DNA from: Lineus longissimus
Lineage: Eukaryota; Nemertea; Pilidiophora; Heteronemertea; Lineidae
Length of the DNA stretch: 64,000 bases
Direction of reading: 5' to 3'
Assembly: GCF_910592395.1 (NCBI RefSeq)
Contig: NC_088316.1
Span: 3,842,001-3,906,000, forward strand
How positions within the stretch are numbered: position 1 is the first letter of the stretch; each line of letters starts with the position of its first letter. This document shows, piece by piece, positions 58,881 through 64,000 of the stretch. Under the pieces are notes generated by a model, which worked only from the letters and a program-made list of their open reading frames with translations, was not told where the DNA came from and ran no database searches. A program made the position numbers and the translations under genes.

Positions 58881-59834
58881 CAATACAAAGGGTTAATCTC
58901 ATTCACGAGAACCTCTATAGGGTTTGGCTCCATTGTACACATCAGCAATCACCAGCAATCGTTTTTTGGTATAAAACGAATTAGCATTTGGTTTGCTGTG
59001 CCGGAGGGAAGGCATCATGGTTGATCAACTGACCTCACAGGTGACTAACAATCTGCAGCCACTCGCCAAGATAGTTGCCATTTCAAACCGGATTGCCTCT
59101 GTGGTGCATTTGGGAATATGACTCTATCCACGAGTATTCAACAGGCATTATGAAATTATCCTAGAAACAGTCTTCTATCTTGGGAGAACCAATTCTCAGG
59201 GCTGACTGTTATCTACCAACATGACCAAGGGTTAATTTCATTCATGAAAGCCTCCATAGAGTTTGACTCCTTGTCGCAATTGTACACATCAGCAATCACC
59301 AGCAATCACCAGCAATCGTCCTTTTGGTCGAAAGCGAGTTAGCGTTTGGTTTACCGTGCCAGTGGGAATGCATCATGGTTTGTCAATTGACCTTTTAGGC
59401 AATTAAAAATCTGCAGCCGCTCGCCAAGATAGTTGCCATTTCAAACCGGATTGCCTCTGTGGTGCATCTGGGAATGCGACTCAGTATTCAACAGTCATTA
59501 TGAAATTATCTTGGAAACAGACTTCTGGCTAGGGAGAACCACTTCTCGGGTCTGACTGTTACCTACCAAGGGTTAATTTCATTCACGAGAGCCTCCATAG
59601 AGTTTGACTCCATTGTCGCAATTGTACACATCAGCAATCACCAGCAATCGTCCTTTTGGTCTAAAGTGAGTTAGCATTTGGTTTGCTGTGCCGGAGGGAA
59701 GGCATCACGGTTCATCAACTGACCTCTCAGGCGACTAAATATCTGCAGCCGCTCGCCGAGATAACAGCCGTTTCACCCCAGAATGCCTCTGCAGCAGAAT
59801 TTTCGAATGAGATTGTGGATGATACATTGGTGAA

Positions 59835-60685
59835 GAAATGAGCACAAGAAATTGGTGTTCAACACCGTCAATAAATATATAATTGGGATTGTCAAAATTA
59901 TTGGGGATGGTAAACCGCCATATTTTTATGGGTGTTTTATTTTCACGGATATCCTGAATAACCTAATTTTCATTGAAAAAAAGAAAGTATAATCCATTAA
60001 ATAATGTTCTTTAAAAAACTTCTGAATGTTTCAAATGAATTTTGGCAAAAGTAAAACGGCATGAAAGTTTGGTGCTTTACAGTATTAAAACCACAAATTT
60101 GGGTATTATGAGCGTATCAAATCCTCTAGTTCCCTCTTTATCCAATTATCCCGACTCCCCATCATTCATAGCCACTACACTCAGCCTCCATTTAAACCAA
60201 CTGCTGCACTTAAACTAAGCGGAGTCCGTTAAATATGAGCATTTTTGCATTTCGTCTTGTTTTTAATGATTCCGATCAAATCCGCTAATATCCACTCAGC
60301 GTCAGCCAAGCTACCCAGGACTCCTTGTATCCTCGTTATTCACAGTAAGAATCACTCCGCCTCCAATCGCAGCGCAAAAAGACAACCATTATGTAAATCA
60401 GAGCTTGTATAGCAGCAATAATCACACATCTGAGCACCAATCTAGTGACAATCATCTCCTACGTGGCATTTTTTATCACAAACGGAACATTTCTTCACGG
60501 AAAGGAATACAAAAGTAATATTGACAATGCTCTGGTATAAAATTGGTAGTCGCCTTTTCATTTGCTGACAACATGCCGACTCAGCATTTTTCCGAAGTGA
60601 TGTGTTATGACAACAGAATGACTCGGAAGTTTGTGACAGCAAATTGCTGTGGCATCTGATACCAGTGAGTGGCTCAGGGAGCGAT
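59835..60685. other. intergenic, no recognisable gene
   Basis: Short frames only. It ends in the left copy (60677-60685) of the target duplication of the next element. Confidence 0.45.
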
Positions 60686-61629
60686 CAAGGAGGATACCGC
60701 GGTGACGTCACATCACGTGATCCCGACCCATATTAGTGATCGCTATGGCCAATCAGAATCAGTCTACTGACAGCACCAGCACTGAACACATCTCCATGTC
60801 TCACTGTCTGGTGCGCTCCTGTACACAAAAACACCAATAGACATGAAATATTGCAATACCTAGTGTGGATTCTTCCTGTGTAAAATAAAATTTACAGAGC
60901 AGATTAACTTCCATGAATAAAAAAGGACGTTTGGCGTGGCCAAAGTGCGGAAATAATGTCTCCGCTAAAATACACTACGAAATACACTAGGCAATACACT
61001 ACGCAATATACAGTAGAGATGCAGTTGAGTTTGTTATTGTTTTGACTTAGAAGCCCGCCCATATCATAATATATTCATGTATTCATGAAGTATGAACTCA
61101 TTTCTGTCCCATACAACTCTAAGAACAGTCAATTTCTCCTTAAATCATCACCGAAACCGCGATATCCGCAGGAAGATTTCGTTCTAGTGTCCGAAAATGC
61201 ATGATCTTACAGGGGCGCTAACTCGACAAATAGAGGGGATCTATGGGGATCTATGCGAGTTTTAGGTATTACAGGTCTCGAACTTGTAAAATCTGTAAAC
61301 ATGCCTCCACATCCCATTATGATAATGAAGAGATTGCCCCATATCTGGGAGACTGTTTTGAAACCATCGCTAATTTTGGAAGATCGGTGCCGGCTATTTG
61401 GTTTAAAAAACCTTATTTTTCCCCATCAAAACAGCACTTTTCATTATTCAAATGATAGCTTATTGTCTGAAGACTTATTTCATAGCAGAAAAGTACTAAT
61501 AACTCTGACTTGATGCGAAATATCTAACTTTTTTGATGACTTGATTTTCCCTTGGCCGTGGATCGAGTTTGTTTACAATATGCAGCGCCATCTTGGAAAA
61601 GCCGTGACGTCACCGCGGTATCCTCCTTG
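60686..61629. mobile_element. 944-bp DNA transposon with perfect TIRs and 9-bp TSD
   Basis: The left end CAAGGAGGATACCGCGGTGA (then CGTCAC) is repeated perfectly inverted at the right end, a 26-bp terminal repeat. GGGAGCGAT flanks both sides (60677-60685 and 61630-61638), a 9-bp target duplication. The interior has no recognised transposase; frames of 70 and 86 codons near 61243-61513 overlap one another and have no known domain. The TIR contains TGACGTCA. The superfamily is uncertain: a CAAGG-type end suggests hAT, while 9-bp duplications suggest a Mutator- or Merlin-like mechanism. Confidence 0.88.
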
Positions 61630-61929
61630 GGGAGCGATACATGTTTTGCAATTTGATGCTATCTGCGGGAAATCTAGGGCATCTTGTTTCACTTTATGAG
61701 CATTTTGTGGTGCAAAAAGGAACCGAATTGATTTGGGCTTGAAAAAACTGGGGAGATATTGTATTACCATTCATCATCATTCCATCCATATGTCAGTCCA
61801 GAGCATGCTCCGCACAAAACAGTGAACTCTTCACTGTCTCCATTTTCCGCTTACACAGTGGACAGTTCACAGTTGGCCAGATGCTTTCGCCGTCTATTAT
61901 CCGCTTCTTGAACTAACAACGAGTGGGCC

Positions 61930-62600
61930 CATACGTGAGACAAAAAGTTACCAGATTGTGACTCGTGGCTGAGAATGATAGGACCCTGACCCCTGATCAC
62001 TGCCAAACTTTATATGTGAGACAAAAAGTTACCTGATTGTGACTTACGGCTGGGAATGATGGGACCCCGACCCATGACCACTGCCAAACTTTATATGTGA
62101 GACAAAAAGTTACCAGATTGTGACTCGTGGCTGTGAATGATTGGACCCCGACCCATGATCACCTCGTGGCTGGGAATGATAGGACCCTGAACCATGATCA
62201 CTGCCAAACTTCATATGTGAGACAAAAAGTTACCAGATTGTGACTCGTGGCTGTAAATGATAGGACCCCGACCCATGATCACTGCCAAACTTCATACGTG
62301 AGACAAAAAGTTACCAGATTGTGACTCGTGGCTGTTAATGATAGGACCCAGAACCATGATCACTGCCAAACTTCAATTCTGAGACAAAAAGTTACCAGAT
62401 TGTGACTCGTGGCTGTGAATGATAGGACCCCGACCCATGATCACTGCCAAACTTCATACGTGAGACAGAAAGTTACCAGATTGTGACTCGCGGCTGGGAA
62501 TGATAGGACCCCGACCCATAATCATTGCCAAAATTCATACTTGAGACAAAAATTTACCAGATTGTGACTGGCGGCTGGGAATGACAGGACCTAACCGCCC
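61930..62600 (+). repeat. ~82-bp minisatellite, about eight units
   Basis: The unit is 'GAGACAAAAAGTTACCAGAT' 'TGTGACTCGTGGCTG.GAATG' 'ATAGGACCCCGACCCATGAT' 'CACTGCCAAACTTCATA.GT'. One unit near 62162 is truncated. The first and last units are the most diverged, the usual edge pattern of a homogenised array. Confidence 0.95.
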
Positions 62601-63612
62601 CAACCCCTCATACTCCTGGCACATAGGGGAAAAAGGTCTCTTATTGTGACATGTTGTTGGAAATGATACCACCTGTAGCCGCCCATCCTCACTGCTAAAA
62701 TGAAATAAAAGAGTCAAAATTTCAAGTTTTGTCTATTCGGCTACAGTCAAAAACTATATATAGAACAAATTAAAAACACGTGGTCATTCAACAATATTCC
62801 AGATTATCATATCTCATTAGTATGTGAGCCAATCACGTCGCGTCATTCACGACCACGTGCCATGCGATAATTTTGACTATTCCACGGCATTATTCCACGG
62901 CTGACGTCATCGATGACGCGATATTGCAAATGGCGGCCATTAAGATTTCGACGAAATCGGCGATAAAAAACAGCATATTTACGGCGTTTTAAGCCAGGAA
63001 GTTGCACAGTGATACTGTCAGGGTCTTGAATTACACCCACAAAGTAGGTAGGTTGCATTGGGTGGGACAGTGTTACATCCACGAACAGAAAGTACAAGGC
63101 ATTCAAGTTGGGCCTGGACTCGCTTCAAACAAACATCATCTGCTAATGTAAACACACACTGTCTACAGTACATAATGTACACGTCTTGGCTCCATACATG
63201 ATTTGCGTATATCCGCCGATTAAAAATCACTTTGACAGTGGTTTGGGTCGCTGTGCAAAACCTGATGGGCCGATTTCTTCAAGGTTTGGTTTAAAGTATG
63301 AGGTATCATAAAATACTCGCAAAGCCTCGTGAAATAATTTTTTACCTGACAAATAATTTTGACTATTCTATGGCTTGACATGCAATATTTATATAATATT
63401 CAATGGTATTCTTCGTTGCGCAGAGAATGTGCGCAAAAGCAAACACACAGTAGAACGTTCACTGTTTAATGCGATATCGACAACAGTGAAATGCTCTACT
63501 GTTGTATAGTAGAGAGTACGTTGGTCAGTCAGGGTGCATGTTTCCCAACCCTTCATCTGTTGACTTGAAACTAATAGTATGCCAGACCCCCTAGGTCAGT
63601 TGACCTCTGACA
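62600..63612. other. intergenic, no recognisable gene
   Basis: 'TGACGTCATCGATGACGCGA' at about 62903 is palindromic and CRE-like. Frames of 70-87 codons on the minus strand (62843-63230) have no recognised domain. Confidence 0.4.
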
Positions 63613-63614
63613 GC

Positions 63615-63725
63615 AAATTTGTTCTGATGTGATTCTAGGCTTGGCCACTAGGGGGCCAAACCTGAAAACCTAAAAAGTGCAACATTTTGCTTTTTAATGA
63701 GTTATTCCTTTCTATGAGTTGGTAG
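63615..63725 (-). repeat. GTGACCTT composite repeat fragment, inverted
   Basis: The minus strand reads 'AACTCATTAAAAAGCAAAAT' 'GTTGCAC' then 'TTTAGGTTTTCAGGTTTGGC' 'CCCCTAGTGGCCAAG', matching the 'TTGCACTTTTTAGGTTT' + 'GGCCCCCTGGTGGCCAA' module of the longer copies. It is followed by 'GAGGTCAACTGACC'. Confidence 0.6.
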
Positions 63726-64000
63726 TCGGTAGGTTGAAGAAGTGAAAGAGTTAAATCCCACTGTGGTGAAATATACAACCAACAAAATGTACGTCACCAA
63801 GTCAACCAGCGATCATGATCATCGTGTCCTGAGACCATTACAATCAAAGCATGTCGACAATCTTTGATCTGTTTTCATATTACCTGTCTGAGAACTGCCT
63901 TTATTACCTGCAAGAAGGCTTTGACTATTGGAAATTTCTCTGGTAGTGGTCTTATGGTTCGAATTTCTCCGATACCATATGAATCATATATATTCCTGTA

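Larger units (their letters stand above)
57314..59830 (+). repeat. decayed ~340-bp tandem array, five to six units
   Basis: The block 'TGTACACA.CA.CAATC' + 'CCTTTTGGTCTAAA..GAGT.AGCA' 'TTTGGTTTGC..TGC.GGAGGGAAG' + 'CAACTGACCTCTCAGGC' + 'CTCGCC.AGATAACAGCC.TTTCACCC' + 'CTCTGTGG.G.ATTTGGGAATG' recurs from about 57433, 57794, 58010 (partial), 58935, 59278 and 59626. The spacing is about 340-360 bp between complete units. A 5S-like dimer interrupts it at 58481-58880. Confidence 0.85.

Noticed and set aside
61930-62600. CRISPR or regulatory array
   Set aside because: The 82-bp units are contiguous with no distinct spacers. Ordinary minisatellite behaviour.

Overview
This is eukaryotic, animal-type DNA: genes are sparse and split by GT-AG introns, intergenic DNA is long and AT-rich by eye, and transposon remnants and minisatellites fill most of the window. 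The repeat style (pogo-like MITEs, long 'GTGACCTTGA'-type composite repeats ending in trinucleotide or tetranucleotide microsatellites, abundant minisatellites) and an invertebrate-style rhodopsin-family receptor suggest a marine invertebrate, perhaps a lophotrochozoan or invertebrate deuterostome. The species cannot be fixed from sequence alone.

Only three protein-coding units can be supported. (1) A PIF/Harbinger DNA transposon lies at about 13.77-17.44 kb. It carries a plus-strand MADF/BESS-type DNA-binding protein gene (three exons) and a minus-strand DDE nuclease gene (three recognisable exons). The exons of each gene sit in introns of the other, and the nuclease gene is damaged by frameshifts. 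The left end is embedded in a 270-bp inverted repeat with Harbinger-like termini. (2) A three-exon class A G-protein-coupled receptor gene (339 aa predicted) lies at 26.74-28.89 kb. A fragment of its first exon is repeated 2.2 kb downstream and its 5' region is duplicated upstream.

The rest is repeats. From left to right: pogo-like MITE copies (1, 8.8, 20.1, 34.9, 43.4, 53.5, 54.7 kb); 57-62-bp minisatellites (3.1-3.9 kb); a GTGACCTT composite element ending in (GAC)n (9.3-10.5 kb) with relatives at 31.7, 37.0, 46.0 and 63.6 kb; small MITEs (10.6, 11.7, 12.4, 14.4, 20.7 kb); tRNA-like SINE remnants (27.1, 35.0-36.8 kb); a 91-bp triplicate (39.7 kb); a 27-bp minisatellite open in several reading frames (41.6-42.9 kb) between duplicated flanks; a 178-bp array (47.5-48.1 kb); a decayed array of about 340 bp per unit (57.3-59.8 kb) interrupted by a 260-bp-period duplicated 5S-rRNA-derived element (58.48-58.88 kb); a 944-bp DNA transposon with perfect terminal repeats and target duplication (60.69-61.63 kb); and an 82-bp minisatellite (61.9-62.6 kb).

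No CRISPR array, prokaryotic operon or functional rRNA or tRNA gene was seen. The most noteworthy items are the interdigitated two-gene Harbinger element with a GC-AG intron, the 5S-like repeat dimer, the minisatellite with an apparent founder monomer, the intact 944-bp element, and a receptor lacking both cysteines of the usual extracellular disulfide.
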